Part shown: in pieces, positions 27,805 to 37,459 of the stretch
Numbering within the stretch: the first letter of the stretch is position 1
Layout: each line of letters opens with the position of its first letter
Assembly (NCBI RefSeq): GCF_002927635.1
Contig: NZ_PRDS01000008.1
Coordinates: 50,735 to 114,734, forward strand
Length of the DNA: 64,000 bases
Origin: Albidovulum inexpectatum
Lineage (GTDB): Bacteria; Pseudomonadota; Alphaproteobacteria; Rhodobacterales; Rhodobacteraceae
Reading direction: 5' to 3'
The notes under the pieces: generated by a model
Told to the model about the DNA's origin: nothing
Databases searched by the model: none
Seen by the model: only the letters and a program-made list of their open reading frames with translations
Translations under genes and position numbers: made by a program

Positions 27805-30098
27805 GCGTCTCGCGTCCCATACCCCATGATTCGGCCGCCCTGCATGTCACGGGCGCTGCGCGATACGTCGATGACGTCCCCCTGCCCGCGGACTGCCTGC
27901 ACCTGTGTTTCGGCCTGTCCGAAATCGCGCATGGCGAAATCGAATCGATGGACCTGTCCGAGGTCAGGAAGAGTCCCGGCGTGGTCGCCGTGCTGACCGC
28001 ACGGGACCTGCCTTTCGACAACGACGTTTCGCCCTCGGCGCATGACGAGCCGCTTCTGGCCACCGGGCGGGTGCATTACGTCGGTCAGCCGATCTTCCTG
28101 GTCGTCGCCGACAGCCATCTGGCCGCGCGCAAGGCGGCGCGAAAGGCGCGGATCACCTGGCGAGAATTGCCCGCCATCCTGACGATCGAGCAGGCGCTCG
28201 AGGCGAATTCGCGCTTCGAGGACGGTCCGGTCGTCTGGATCAAGGGAGACGCGGATCGCGCCATCGCGCGCGCGCCGCATGTGATTCAGGGGTGCATCCA
28301 TACCGGCGCGCAGGAGCATTTCTACCTCGAAGGGCAGGCGGCATTCGCCCTGCCGACCGAAGGAGGCCTCCACGTTCATTCCTCGACCCAGCACCCGACC
28401 GAAATCCAGCACAAGGTCGCCGAGGCGACCGGCCTTCCGATGGCGGCGGTGCGGGTCGAGTGCCGCCGCATGGGCGGTGGTTTTGGCGGCAAGGAAAGCC
28501 AGGGCAATGCGCTGGCCGTGGCCTGCGCGATCGTCGCACGGATGTTCGGCCGCCCTGCCCGCATGCGCTATGACCGCGATGACGACATGATCATCACCGG
28601 CAAGCGGCACGATTTCCGGATCGACTATCGCGTGGGATATGATGAACGCGGCCGCATCTTGGGGCTGGAATTCACCCATTACGTCCGCTGCGGCTGGGCG
28701 CAGGATCTCAGCCTGCCGGTCGCCGACCGCGCGATGCTGCATTCCGACAACGCCTATCTTCTGGAAAACGTGCGGATCGAAAGCCACCGGCTGCGCACGA
28801 ACACCCAGTCGGCCACGGCTTTCCGCGGCTTCGGCGGTCCGCAGGGCATGGTGGGGATCGAGCGCGTCATGGACCACATCGCGCACGAGCTGGGCCTTGA
28901 TCCGTTGCAGGTTCGGCGCGCGAATTTCTATGCGGATGCGGGGGCCGGGGGGGCGCCACGGCGACAGACGACCCCCTATCACATGGAGGTCGAGGATTTC
29001 GTCCTGGACGCCATGACCGCGGAATTGACGCGCGAGGCCGATTATGACGCCCGCCGCGCCGCGGTGGCCGACTGGAATGCCCGGAACGAAGTGCTGAAAA
29101 AGGGCATCGCGCTGACGCCGGTGAAGTTCGGCATCTCCTTCACGCTGACGCATCTGAACCAGGCCGGCGCGCTGGTCCATGTCTATCAGGATGGATCGAT
29201 CCACCTTAATCATGGCGGGACCGAGATGGGTCAGGGCCTGTTTCGCAAGGTGTCGCAGGTCGCGGCGCAGGCCTTCGGCGTGCCGGTCGAACAGGTCGCC
29301 ATCACGGCGACCGACACCGGCAAGGTGCCCAACACCTCGGCCACGGCGGCCTCGTCGGGGTCGGATCTGAACGGCATGGCGGTCAAGGTCGCTTGCGACA
29401 CGATCCGCGCGCGGATGGCGGAGTATCTGGCGCGCCTGCACCAGGCCGATCCGGCCGATGTCCGCTTTGCCGATGGCCGCGTCACCGTGGCGGGCAGCGA
29501 GATGAGCTTTGCCGAAGCCGCTGCCGCCTGCCACCAGGGGCGCGTAAGCCTGTCTTCGACCGGGTTCTATGCCACGCCCAAGATCAACTGGGACCGCAAG
29601 GCGGGGCGTGGTCGGCCTTTCTATTACTTCGCCTATGGCGCCGCGATCAGCGAGGTCGTGATCGACACCCTGACCGGCGAATACCGCATCCTGCGCACCG
29701 ACATCCTGCACGATTGCGGCAACAGCCTGAACCCGGCCATCGATATCGGCCAGATCGAGGGCGGTTTCGTCCAGGGCGCGGGTTGGCTGACATGCGAGGA
29801 AATCGTCTGGGACGACAAGGGTCGCCTGCGCACCCATGCGCCTTCGACCTACAAGATCCCGGCCTGCGCGGACCGGCCGCGCATCTTCAACATCCGCCTG
29901 TATGACCGGCCAAACCGCGAACAGACGATCTATCGTTCCAAGGCCGTGGGCGAGCCGCCCTTCATGCTGGCGATCTCGGTCTTTTCCGCGCTGGCCCAGG
30001 CCTGCGCCGCGGCCGGGCCGCATTTCCCCAACCTGCAGGCCCCCGCCACGCCCGAACAGGTGCTGCGCGCGGTCCGGCGCGCGCAAGGGGCGGCATGA
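27801..30098 (+). CDS. xdhB: Xanthine dehydrogenase large subunit (molybdopterin)
   Basis: Catalytic subunit carrying the molybdenum cofactor, 765 residues. Family blocks are [18 protein letters not shown] at the start, [52 protein letters not shown] and the C-terminal [15 protein letters not shown], with the catalytic glutamate in GEPP. I place the start at GTG 27801 ([11 protein letters not shown]), overlapping the xdhA stop; the frame extends upstream but reads as shadow of xdhA. It overlaps xdhC by ATGA. The two-subunit arrangement is that known from Rhodobacter capsulatus XdhAB. Confidence 0.96.
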   Translation: MSVSRPIPHDSAALHVTGAARYVDDVPLPADCLHLCFGLSEIAHGEIESMDLSEVRKSPGVVAVLTARDLPFDNDVSPSAHDEPLLATGRVHYVGQPIFLVVADSHLAARKAARKARITWRELPAILTIEQALEANSRFEDGPVVWIKGDADRAIARAPHVIQGCIHTGAQEHFYLEGQAAFALPTEGGLHVHSSTQHPTEIQHKVAEATGLPMAAVRVECRRMGGGFGGKESQGNALAVACAIVARMFGRPARMRYDRDDDMIITGKRHDFRIDYRVGYDERGRILGLEFTHYVRCGWAQDLSLPVADRAMLHSDNAYLLENVRIESHRLRTNTQSATAFRGFGGPQGMVGIERVMDHIAHELGLDPLQVRRANFYADAGAGGAPRRQTTPYHMEVEDFVLDAMTAELTREADYDARRAAVADWNARNEVLKKGIALTPVKFGISFTLTHLNQAGALVHVYQDGSIHLNHGGTEMGQGLFRKVSQVAAQAFGVPVEQVAITATDTGKVPNTSATAASSGSDLNGMAVKVACDTIRARMAEYLARLHQADPADVRFADGRVTVAGSEMSFAEAAAACHQGRVSLSSTGFYATPKINWDRKAGRGRPFYYFAYGAAISEVVIDTLTGEYRILRTDILHDCGNSLNPAIDIGQIEGGFVQGAGWLTCEEIVWDDKGRLRTHAPSTYKIPACADRPRIFNIRLYDRPNREQTIYRSKAVGEPPFMLAISVFSALAQACAAAGPHFPNLQAPATPEQVLRAVRRAQGAA

Positions 30099-31048
30099 GC
30101 ATCGACCTCCGGGCGCTGGAACGCGCCGTGGCGCGCCATGGCCGGGTGGCCCGCGTCGTCATCGTCTCGGTCAAGGGCTCGGCACCGCGAGAAGTTGGCG
30201 CGGCGATGCTGGTCTGGGCGGACGGCTTCGAAGGGACCATCGGCGGCGGCGCGCTGGAACTTGCCGCGATCGGACGCGCGCGCGACGCGCTGGATACCGG
30301 TGACCGCATGGACCGGCTGGCCCTTGGCCCCGACATGGGACAATGCTGCGGCGGCGCGGTGACTCTGCTGACCGAGATCTGGGACCGGGCGCGGCTGGAT
30401 CCGCTTGCCAATCCCGCCGCGCGGCCGCTGCCTGGAACGACCGGCGCGATGCCCCGCCGTGTCGCCGACCGTCTGCGCGAAGCGCGTGGACGCCAGTCGC
30501 CGCCGCGGCTGGAAATCGTCGACGGCTGGGTGATCGAGCCGATCGCGCATCCCGCGCGCGAGATCTGGGTCTGGGGCGCGGGCCATGTGGGGCGGGCAAT
30601 CGTCTCGGTCCTGCATCCGCTGCCCGACTTCCGCATCATCTGGGCCGACGTCGCGCCGGACCGCTTCCCTGCCGTGCCTGAAGGCGTGCAGGCCCGGGTC
30701 GCAAACCCGCTGTCCGATCTGGTCGAACAGGCACCGCAATCGGCCGAGCACCTGGTGCTGACCTTTTCCCACGCGCTGGACCTGGATCTGTGCCACCGGC
30801 TGCTCGGGCACGGCTCTCGCTCCCTTGGGCTGATCGGCTCGGCAACCAAGTGGGCGCGGTTCCGGTCGCGACTGGCCGCTTTGGGCCACCCACCCGAACG
30901 GATCGGCCGCATCCTGTGTCCGATCGGCGACCCGTCCCTTGGGAAACATCCACAGGCGATTGCCGTCGGGGTCGCAGCCGCGCTATTGGGGGGACGAATC
31001 TCTCCGCCCGGGACGGGGGCGGACAGCACGGGGGATGGCAGGGCATGA
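30095..31048 (+). CDS. xdhC: Xanthine dehydrogenase accessory/maturation protein
   Basis: Binds the molybdenum cofactor, promotes its sulfuration and inserts it into XdhB. It has 317 residues. The N-terminal XdhC domain has RVVIVSVKGSAPREVGAAML and LGPDMGQCCGGAVTLLTE, whose cysteines are the likely cofactor contacts. The C-terminal Rossmann-like domain contains WVWGAGHVGRAIVSVLHPLP and a further LGLIGSATKWARFRSRL. It overlaps xdhB by four bases and the ABC ATPase by four bases (ATGA at 31045), so maturation factor, enzyme and transporter appear to share one mRNA. Confidence 0.95.
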   Translation: MSIDLRALERAVARHGRVARVVIVSVKGSAPREVGAAMLVWADGFEGTIGGGALELAAIGRARDALDTGDRMDRLALGPDMGQCCGGAVTLLTEIWDRARLDPLANPAARPLPGTTGAMPRRVADRLREARGRQSPPRLEIVDGWVIEPIAHPAREIWVWGAGHVGRAIVSVLHPLPDFRIIWADVAPDRFPAVPEGVQARVANPLSDLVEQAPQSAEHLVLTFSHALDLDLCHRLLGHGSRSLGLIGSATKWARFRSRLAALGHPPERIGRILCPIGDPSLGKHPQAIAVGVAAALLGGRISPPGTGADSTGDGRA

Positions 31049-32577
31049 CAGGGGGGGATCTTCTCCGGGTCGAGGGGGTCGGCAAGACCTATCCCGGCGT
31101 CAGGGCGAACGAGGATGTCAGCCTGACCATCGCACCCGGTGAGATCCACGCACTGCTGGGCGAAAATGGCGCGGGCAAGTCCACCCTGGTCAAGATCATC
31201 TATGGCCTCGTGCGGCCGGATGAGGGGCGGATGCTTCTGAACGGTCAGCCCTATGCGCCCGCCGCCCCGCGCGAGGCGCGCGCGCGCGGCGTTGCCATGG
31301 TGTTTCAGCACTTTTCGCTGTTCGAGGCACTGAGCGTTGCCGAGAACGTCGCGCTGGGGATGGAAGACGCCCCGCCCATGCGGGAACTGGCGGCGCGAAT
31401 CCGCGTGGTCAGCGAGGAATACGGCCTGCCGCTGGATCCGTCACGCCGGGTTGGCGACCTTTCGGCCGGCGAGCGTCAACGGGTCGAGATCGTGCGCTGT
31501 CTGCTGCAGAACCCACGCCTTCTGATCATGGATGAACCGACCTCGGTCCTGACGCCGCAGGAGGTGAAGATCCTCTTTGCCACCCTGCGCAAGCTGGCGG
31601 CCGAGGGCACGTCGATCCTGTACATCTCGCACAAGCTGGAAGAGATCCGCGCCCTGTGCGACCGCGCGACCGTGCTGCGGCGTGGGCGTGTCGTCGCCGA
31701 ATGCGACCCGCGCGAATGCAGCGCGGCGCAACTGGCCGAGATGATGGTCGGGCAGGCGCTGTCGCCGACCCGACGGACCGTCAAGGCCGAGCGCGGGCGG
31801 ATCGTCCTTGGCGTCTCGGACCTGTCGGTCCCCTCGCCCTTTGCCTTTGGCACCGCGCTGAAGGATATCCGTTTCACGGTCGCGCGCGGGGAAATCCTTG
31901 GCGTCGCGGGCGTTGCGGGCAACGGGCAGGACGAATTGCTGATGGCTCTGTCCGGCGAGATCGTGACCGAGCCCGACCGCGTGCGCATCGACAGCCGCCC
32001 CGCGGGCGATCTGGGACCGGACAAGCGCCGCGCCATGGGATTGGTCGCCGCGCCGGAAGACCGCTATGGCCATGCTGCCGCGCCCGACATGACGTTGACG
32101 GAAAACGCCTTTCTGACGGGCATGGTCCGGCGCGGGCTGGTCAGCCGCGGCTTTGTCCGCTGGCGCGCGGCACGGGAATTCGCACGCCAGATCATCGCCG
32201 ATTATGACGTGCGCACACCCGGCCCGGATGTCGCGGCCCGCGCCCTTTCCGGCGGCAACCTGCAGAAGTTCCTGATCGGGCGCGAGCTGGAGCAGGCGCC
32301 CGATGTCATCGTCATCAACCAGCCCACCTGGGGCGTGGATGCCGCGGCAGCCGCCGCGATCCGCCAGGCCATCCTGAACCGCGCGGCCGAAGGCGCGGGC
32401 GTGGTGGTCATCAGCCAGGATCTTGACGAACTTCTGGAGATCTCGGACCGCTTCGCGGTGCTGAACGAAGGCCGCCTGACCCGCCCCCGCACGACCGAGG
32501 GCCTGACGATGGAGGAGATCGGCCTGATGATGGGAGGAGCCCACGGCATGGAGGTCGCGCATCATGCTCAGGCTTGA
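31045..32577 (+). CDS. ABC transporter ATPase, double-domain, nucleoside/purine type
   Basis: 510 residues with two ATPase domains in one chain, as in RbsA-like and YufO/NupO proteins. The N-terminal P-loop is in LLGENGAGKSTLVKIIYGLV, with signature LSAGERQRVEIVRCLL. The C-terminal half has a degenerate P-loop region (GVAGVAGNGQDELLMALSGE) and ALSGGNLQKFLIGRELE, common in this family. I start at ATG 31045 (MTGGDLLRVEGVGKTYPG); the frame is open further upstream inside xdhC. With two permeases and a BMP binding protein downstream it forms a complete importer. Adjacency to xdhABC suggests purine bases or nucleosides as substrate. Confidence 0.93.
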   Translation: MTGGDLLRVEGVGKTYPGVRANEDVSLTIAPGEIHALLGENGAGKSTLVKIIYGLVRPDEGRMLLNGQPYAPAAPREARARGVAMVFQHFSLFEALSVAENVALGMEDAPPMRELAARIRVVSEEYGLPLDPSRRVGDLSAGERQRVEIVRCLLQNPRLLIMDEPTSVLTPQEVKILFATLRKLAAEGTSILYISHKLEEIRALCDRATVLRRGRVVAECDPRECSAAQLAEMMVGQALSPTRRTVKAERGRIVLGVSDLSVPSPFAFGTALKDIRFTVARGEILGVAGVAGNGQDELLMALSGEIVTEPDRVRIDSRPAGDLGPDKRRAMGLVAAPEDRYGHAAAPDMTLTENAFLTGMVRRGLVSRGFVRWRAAREFARQIIADYDVRTPGPDVAARALSGGNLQKFLIGRELEQAPDVIVINQPTWGVDAAAAAAIRQAILNRAAEGAGVVVISQDLDELLEISDRFAVLNEGRLTRPRTTEGLTMEEIGLMMGGAHGMEVAHHAQA

Positions 32578-33643
32578 ACGCAGGCCGAACCCGTCGCGCT
32601 TCTGGCTGTATGCCACGCCTCCGGTCGCGGTGGTGCTGACGATGATCGCGGGCGGGCTGCTGTTCGCGGCCATGGGCAAGGATCCCGTCGCGGTCATCCG
32701 CACCATCTTCTGGGAGCCCCTGTTCGGCGACTTCGCCTTCTACCTGCGCGGCCAGCTTCTGGTAAAGGCGGGGCCGCTGATCCTGATCGCGATCGGGCTT
32801 GCCATGGGCTTTCGCGCGGGCATCTGGAATATTGGCGCCGAGGGCCAGTACATCATGGGCGCGATCTGTGGCGCGGCAGTGGGTCTGGCCGTCTATCCGA
32901 CCGAAAGCCGCCTGATCTTTCCGGTCATGGTCCTTGCGGGCGCATTGGGCGGTTGGGCCTGGGCGATGATTCCGGCGATCCTGCGCACGCGCTTCAACAC
33001 CAACGAAATCCTTGTATCGCTGATGCTGGTCTATGTCGCCGAAACGATCCTGGCCAAGGCGGCAACAGGGTTCCTGCGCAACCCCGATGGCATGGGCTTT
33101 CCGGGCAGCCGGAACTTCTCCAGCTACCCCGCCGCCGCGAATGCCGAGCTGTTTGCCGGCAGCGGCCTGCACTGGGGCGGCGTGACCGCCGTTTTCGTCG
33201 CCTTGGCCGCCCATGTCCTGCTGCGGCACCATGTGCTGGGTTACCAGATCCGACTGGCCGGTCAGGCGCCGCGCGCCGCGCGTTTTCACGGGGTCGACCC
33301 CACCCGGCTGGTCATCTTCTGCATGGGGTTGTCGGGGGCGCTGGCCGGGCTTGCGGGCCTGTTCGAGGTCGCCGGACCCGCCGGGCAGATCTCGATCGAC
33401 TTCAATTCCGGCTATGGCTTCACGGCGATCATCGTCGCCTTCCTTGGCCGACTGAACCCACTGGGCATCGTGCTGGCGGGCCTTCTGATGGCGCTGACCT
33501 ATGTGGGCGGAGAAATGGCCTCGACCAACATGGGCCTGCCTGCGGCCGCGATCCAGGTCTTCCAGGGCATGCTGCTGTTCTTCCTGCTGGGCGTGGACGT
33601 ACTGACGAATTATCGCATCCGGCCAGTGAAAGGAGCCAGGTGA
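32564..33643 (+). CDS. ABC transporter permease, BMP-associated, first subunit
   Basis: 359 residues, inner-membrane channel subunit of the BPD_transp_2 (RbsC/LivH-like) family, with about nine to ten hydrophobic segments. GFRAGIWNIGAEGQYIMGA is the hallmark region of the YufP/NupP group. RFNTNEILVSLMLVYVAE and the late GYGFTAIIVAFLGRLNPLGI are also typical. It overlaps the ATPase gene by 14 bases and shares one base with the next permease (TGATG), so stoichiometric coupled translation is likely. The substrate is inferred from operon context. Confidence 0.92.
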   Translation: MLRLERRPNPSRFWLYATPPVAVVLTMIAGGLLFAAMGKDPVAVIRTIFWEPLFGDFAFYLRGQLLVKAGPLILIAIGLAMGFRAGIWNIGAEGQYIMGAICGAAVGLAVYPTESRLIFPVMVLAGALGGWAWAMIPAILRTRFNTNEILVSLMLVYVAETILAKAATGFLRNPDGMGFPGSRNFSSYPAAANAELFAGSGLHWGGVTAVFVALAAHVLLRHHVLGYQIRLAGQAPRAARFHGVDPTRLVIFCMGLSGALAGLAGLFEVAGPAGQISIDFNSGYGFTAIIVAFLGRLNPLGIVLAGLLMALTYVGGEMASTNMGLPAAAIQVFQGMLLFFLLGVDVLTNYRIRPVKGAR

Positions 33644-34575
33644 TGCTGTTTGGCACGATCGATCCCGTCACGCTTGTCGCTGCGTTGATTGTGGCCTCGG
33701 TGCCGATCCTTCTGGCCGCGACCGGCGAGCTGGTGGTCGAGAAGGCGGGCGTTCTGAACCTGGGCGTCGAAGGCATGATGATCACCGGCGCGATCGGCGG
33801 CTTCATCATCGCCGTGGCCACCGGAAGTCCGGCCATGGGTTTTCTGGGCGGCGCCATCGCGGGCGCGTTGCTCAGCCTGATCTTTGCGTTCCTGACCCAG
33901 TTCCTGCTGACCAACCAGGTGGCAACCGGCCTGGCGCTGACGCTGTTCGGGCTGGGCCTGTCCAGCTTGCTGGGCCAGGGCTATAACGGCATCAAGCCCC
34001 CGGCCACGCATCCCCTGCCCTTTGGGCCTCTGGCCGATCTGCCCGTCCTGGGGCCGATCCTGTTCGGCCATGACCTGCTGGTCTATCTGTCGGTCGCGCT
34101 GGTCGCGGGAACCGCATGGGTGATGGGGCGCACGCGGCTGGGCCTGATCATCCGCGCGGTCGGCGAAAACCACGATGCCGCGCATTCGCTGGGCTACAAG
34201 GTCGTGCGCGTGCGCGTCCTCTGCATCCTGTTCGGCGGCGCGATGGCAGGTCTGGGCGGGGCCTATCTCAGCCTGGTACGGGTGCCGCAATGGACCGATG
34301 GCATCACCGCCGGCGCGGGCTGGATCGCGCTGGCCATCGTCGTGTTCGCCAGCTGGCGGCCATGGCGGGTTCTTCTGGGTGCCTGGCTTTTCGGCGGGAT
34401 CAGCGTCTTGCAGCTGAATCTGCAGGCAGCGGGCAGCGCGATCCCCGTCGAGTATTTGTCGATGTCGCCCTATCTGGTAACGATCCTTGTGCTGGTCGTC
34501 ATGTCCTCGGGTCGGGGACGGGCGGCCGTCAATGCCCCGGCAAGCCTGGGGCAAGGTTTCCACGCCTCGCAATGA
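33643..34575 (+). CDS. ABC transporter permease, BMP-associated, second subunit
   Basis: 310 residues, the partner permease (YufQ/NupQ type). It begins with hydrophobic helices. The signature region GELVVEKAGVLNLGVEGMMI corresponds to the loop seen in the first permease, and TRLGLIIRAVGENHDAAHSL is the coupling-helix region that contacts the ATPase. I start at ATG 33643, overlapping the previous stop as TGATG; the frame reads open far upstream, but those codons are shadow. A small hairpin (34588-34602) separates it from the binding-protein gene 46 bases downstream. Confidence 0.92.
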   Translation: MLFGTIDPVTLVAALIVASVPILLAATGELVVEKAGVLNLGVEGMMITGAIGGFIIAVATGSPAMGFLGGAIAGALLSLIFAFLTQFLLTNQVATGLALTLFGLGLSSLLGQGYNGIKPPATHPLPFGPLADLPVLGPILFGHDLLVYLSVALVAGTAWVMGRTRLGLIIRAVGENHDAAHSLGYKVVRVRVLCILFGGAMAGLGGAYLSLVRVPQWTDGITAGAGWIALAIVVFASWRPWRVLLGAWLFGGISVLQLNLQAAGSAIPVEYLSMSPYLVTILVLVVMSSGRGRAAVNAPASLGQGFHASQ

Positions 34576-34587
34576 GGCCCAATCACC

Positions 34588-34602
34588 GGGGCGCCAAGCC
34601 CC
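34588..34602 (+). other. Short intercistronic hairpin between permease and binding-protein genes
   Basis: GGGGC (34588-34592) pairs with GCCCC (34598-34602) around a five-base loop, 19 bases before the BMP gene. Such hairpins often protect or adjust the downstream binding-protein mRNA. Its effect here is unproven. Confidence 0.3.
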
Positions 34603-34621
34603 ATCCAACCGGGAGTGAACC

Positions 34622-35710
34622 ATGAAGAGAAGACACCTCTTGGCCTCGGCGGCGGCAGGTCTGGCGCTGGCCTTCGCGGGCGCGGCCCAGGCCCAGATGG
34701 ACAAGGTCAAGGCCTGCTTCGTCTATGTCGGTCCGATCGGCGACGGCGGCTGGACCTATCAGCATCATCAGGGCGCGCTGGACGTCCAGAAGGCCTTTGG
34801 CGACAAGGTCGAGATCGCCTGGCAGGAAAGCGTTCCCGAAGGCGCCGATGCCGAGCGCGTCATGACCCAGATGGCGCTGTCGGGCTGCAACATCATCTTT
34901 GCGACGTCGTTTGGATACATGGATGCCGTGAACGCGGTGGCGGCCAAGTTTCCGAACGTGAAGTTCGAACATGCCACGGGCTTCAAGCGCGAACATCCGA
35001 ACGTTTCGACCTACAATGCGCGCTTCTATGAGGGCCGTGCCGTGCAGGGCACGATCGCCGGGCGCATGACCAAGACGAACAAGATCGGCTACATTGCCTC
35101 GTACCCGATCCCCGAGGTCATCATGGGGATCAACAGCTACTTCCTGCATGCGCGCAAGGTGAACCCGGATGTCGAACTGAGCGTCGTCTGGGCCTTCACC
35201 TGGTTCGACCCGGCCAAGGAGGCAGATGCGGCACGCGCGCTGATCGACCAGGGCGTGGACGTGATCGCCAGCCATACCGATTCGACCGCGCCCCTGGCCG
35301 AGGCCGCCAAGACGGGCGGCAAGGTGATCGGCTTTGGACAGGCCAGCGACATGGCCGAATACAAGCCCACGCCGCGCGTATCATCGATCATCGACAACTG
35401 GGGGCCCTATTATGTCAAGCGCGTCGGCGCGCTTCTGGACGGGACCTATGAACAGGCGGACGCATGGGAAGGCATCGCCGGCGGCGAGGTCCTGATCGGC
35501 GAGATCACCGAGGCCGTTCCGCCCGAGGTCAAGGCCGAGGCCGAAGCCATGCGCGATGCGATCGCGGCGGGAACCTATCATCCCTTCACCGGCCCGATCA
35601 ACAAGCAGGACGGCACGCCGTGGCTGGCCGAGGGCGAAGTCGCGCCGGATGGCGACCTGCTGGGCATGGACTTCTACATCGAGGGCATCAAGGGCGAAAT
35701 CCCGCGCTGA
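34622..35710 (+). CDS. BMP-family ABC transporter substrate-binding protein
   Basis: 362 residues, exported to the periplasm. The signal peptide MKRRHLLASAAAGLALAFAG continues with AAQAQ, and cleavage is likely after AQA. It lacks a lipobox, so it is probably soluble, not a PnrA-like lipoprotein. The mature protein has the BMP/Med pattern: VGPIGDGGWTYQHHQGAL, GCNIIFATSFGYMDAVNAVA, EGRAVQGTIAGRMTKTN and GVDVIASHTDSTAPLAEA. Members of this family bind purine nucleosides; with xdhABC in the same operon, a nucleoside, hypoxanthine or xanthine ligand is a good inference. It is the last gene of the unit and is followed by a strong terminator. Confidence 0.94.
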   Translation: MKRRHLLASAAAGLALAFAGAAQAQMDKVKACFVYVGPIGDGGWTYQHHQGALDVQKAFGDKVEIAWQESVPEGADAERVMTQMALSGCNIIFATSFGYMDAVNAVAAKFPNVKFEHATGFKREHPNVSTYNARFYEGRAVQGTIAGRMTKTNKIGYIASYPIPEVIMGINSYFLHARKVNPDVELSVVWAFTWFDPAKEADAARALIDQGVDVIASHTDSTAPLAEAAKTGGKVIGFGQASDMAEYKPTPRVSSIIDNWGPYYVKRVGALLDGTYEQADAWEGIAGGEVLIGEITEAVPPEVKAEAEAMRDAIAAGTYHPFTGPINKQDGTPWLAEGEVAPDGDLLGMDFYIEGIKGEIPR

Positions 35711-35730
35711 TTCCTGCAGCACGCATGACC

Positions 35731-35763
35731 AAGCCCCGCGGCCCCCGGGCCCGCGGGGCTTTT
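35731..35763. terminator. Intrinsic terminator of the xdh/BMP operon (bidirectional)
   Basis: AGCCCCGCGG (35732-35741) pairs perfectly with CCGCGGGGCT (35751-35760) around a nine-base loop, followed by TTT on the plus strand and preceded by AA for the opposing CDF gene. Confidence 0.85.
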
Positions 35764-35768
35764 GGTTG

Positions 35769-36656
35769 TCAGGTCTCGCCCGCCACGTCCTTGTGCACGA
35801 TCACGTCGCACTGGGGATAGGTCTCGATGATCTTGCGGCGCAGGGCGGCGCCGATGGCATGAGCCTCGCGCAGTGTCTGGTCGCCATCCAGCTCGATATG
35901 GATATTCACGAAGACCCGACTGCCCGCCATGCGGGTGCGCAGGTCATGAAACCCGCGAATGCCGGGGAAATCGCGCACGATCCGTTCGATTCCGGCGATC
36001 AGCTCGGGGTCGGCCTGGCGGTCCATCAAGGCATCGAATGCGCCCTTTCCGATCCGCGCCGCACCCACGATCAGCATTACCGAGGCCGCGAGCGCCACGA
36101 CGCTGTCCACCTGGGTCACGCCGAAGCGGTCGGAAATCCACAAGGCCGCGATCGCCCCGATCGAGGGCAGAAGATCCGACATGTAGTGCAGTGAATCGGC
36201 CGCGACGACGCGGTTTCCGGTACGGCGCGCAACCCGCCTTTGCCACAAGACAAGGGCCAGGGTCAGAAGGATCGACACGACCATCACGGCGATCCCGCCC
36301 TGCTGCCCTTCCAGCGCGACAGGCGCATCGGACAACAGGCGCGCAATCGCCGTCCAGCCGATCACGATGCCCGAGATCAGCACGAATACCCCCTGCGCCA
36401 GCGCCGCAATATCCTCGGCCGAGCTGTGACCGAAGGCGTGATCTTCGTCCGCGGGGCGGGCCGCATACAGGATCGCGACCAATCCGCCGACCGAGATCAT
36501 CAGGTCCAGCGCGCTGTCGGCCAGCGAGGCCGCGATGGACAGCGCGCCCGTCGTGCCCAGCGCCCAGAGCTTCAATGCCACAAGGATCAGCGCCACGCTG
36601 ACCGAGGCAAGTCCGGCGGAAATGTTCAGGCGCGTTTCGGTCGTGGCATGGTTCAT
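35769..36656 (-). CDS. Cation diffusion facilitator family metal transporter
   Basis: 295 residues, inner-membrane divalent metal/proton antiporter of the FieF/ZitB type. Six hydrophobic segments are followed by a cytoplasmic C-terminal domain. The metal-site aspartates are visible in SLADSALDLMISVGG, and the second site in AADSLHYMSDLLPSIGA. DEDHAFGHSSAEDIAALAQG gives the family HxxG-HxxxE-like cytoplasmic site. The C-terminal ferredoxin-like domain includes VFVNIHIELDGDQTL. The metal cannot be read with certainty; iron, zinc or manganese are possible. A weak promoter candidate (36687-36714) precedes it. Confidence 0.92.
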   Translation of the reverse strand: MNHATTETRLNISAGLASVSVALILVALKLWALGTTGALSIAASLADSALDLMISVGGLVAILYAARPADEDHAFGHSSAEDIAALAQGVFVLISGIVIGWTAIARLLSDAPVALEGQQGGIAVMVVSILLTLALVLWQRRVARRTGNRVVAADSLHYMSDLLPSIGAIAALWISDRFGVTQVDSVVALAASVMLIVGAARIGKGAFDALMDRQADPELIAGIERIVRDFPGIRGFHDLRTRMAGSRVFVNIHIELDGDQTLREAHAIGAALRRKIIETYPQCDVIVHKDVAGET

Positions 36657-36686
36657 GGCCGGGCTCCTCTGGCGGTTGGGGCCGGT

Positions 36687-36714
36687 CGTCTATCACCCAC
36701 ATGCCCAAAGGCAA
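36687..36714 (-). promoter_or_regulatory. Weak promoter candidate for the CDF transporter
   Basis: On the reverse strand TTGCCT (36709-36714) is separated by 16 bases from TAGACG (36687-36692), with initiation about 25 bases before the ATG. The hexamer pair resembles the one proposed for the atp operon. Confidence 0.3.
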
Positions 36715-36737
36715 GAGGAACCCAGGCCCCCCCTGCC

Positions 36738-37307
36738 CTATTGTCGCATCTCGTCGGGGGCCACGCCCCAGATCGCGTCGCGCGGGACCCAGCCCTTGAT
36801 CCCGTCTGCCGTGATGCGGCACCAGCCGGGCACGCATTCCCCAAGCCGGGCGATCGCGCCCAACCGGGCGCGCGCCACGACTTCGGATTCGGGGTCGGGA
36901 CGGCTCATCAATCTCACGTCGTCGCGTGTCACCGAAACGGTTCTGACCCCCGACAGCATCGTGTAATAGATCCAGCCGCCCTGTCCTTCCTGGTCCTCGA
37001 CCCGGCGCCAATGGCCGTATTCGGCCGTGACCAACAGCGGCATGCCGCGGTGCTGGAACACCCAGTCGATGCGATGGTTCAAACCCGGCCCACGCCGCAC
37101 ATTTGCCTTCGATGCCTTGAGCGAGACGAATCGCGGCAGCGGAAGGTTCGTGACGGGGCCGCGACGCGTCTGGGACATCTGCGTGGTCTCGCCGCCCGAT
37201 TGCTGCGCCGTCACGGGAATGGCGGGAACGATCAGCGCCAGACATGTCGCGATCGCCCCCCAGACGATTGCCCAGCGGGCCCGGAAATTCCCCGGGCGTG
37301 CCATCAT
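36738..37307 (-). CDS. Exported protein with bacterial SH3 domains
   Basis: 189 residues with an N-terminal signal peptide (hydrophobic WAIVWGAIATCLALIVPAI, likely cleavage after VTA). The mature part carries SH3-like modules: FVSLKASKANVRRGPGLNHR, a middle LLVTAEYGHWRRVEDQEG and a second unit TVSVTRDDVRLMSRPDPES. Such domains usually bind cell-wall peptides. ATG is possible at 37334, 37307 or 37304; I chose 37307, near GAAGAC, without strong evidence. It has no enzymatic domain. It lies upstream of the CDF gene on the same strand and is divergent from the dehydrogenase gene. Confidence 0.8.
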   Translation of the reverse strand: MMARPGNFRARWAIVWGAIATCLALIVPAIPVTAQQSGGETTQMSQTRRGPVTNLPLPRFVSLKASKANVRRGPGLNHRIDWVFQHRGMPLLVTAEYGHWRRVEDQEGQGGWIYYTMLSGVRTVSVTRDDVRLMSRPDPESEVVARARLGAIARLGECVPGWCRITADGIKGWVPRDAIWGVAPDEMRQ

Positions 37308-37459
37308 GTGTCTTCGCAATGCCTGCACCTGCAATCCTGCCCGTATTTCCTGTCTTGTCGAACGCGACCTACGCCCCGTCGATCGGGGCTTGTGAGCCGC
37401 CCCATTCGCGCCCTACCTTGCCAGTGAACGCCCGCCTTTGGAAGCAAGGAGACCCGACC

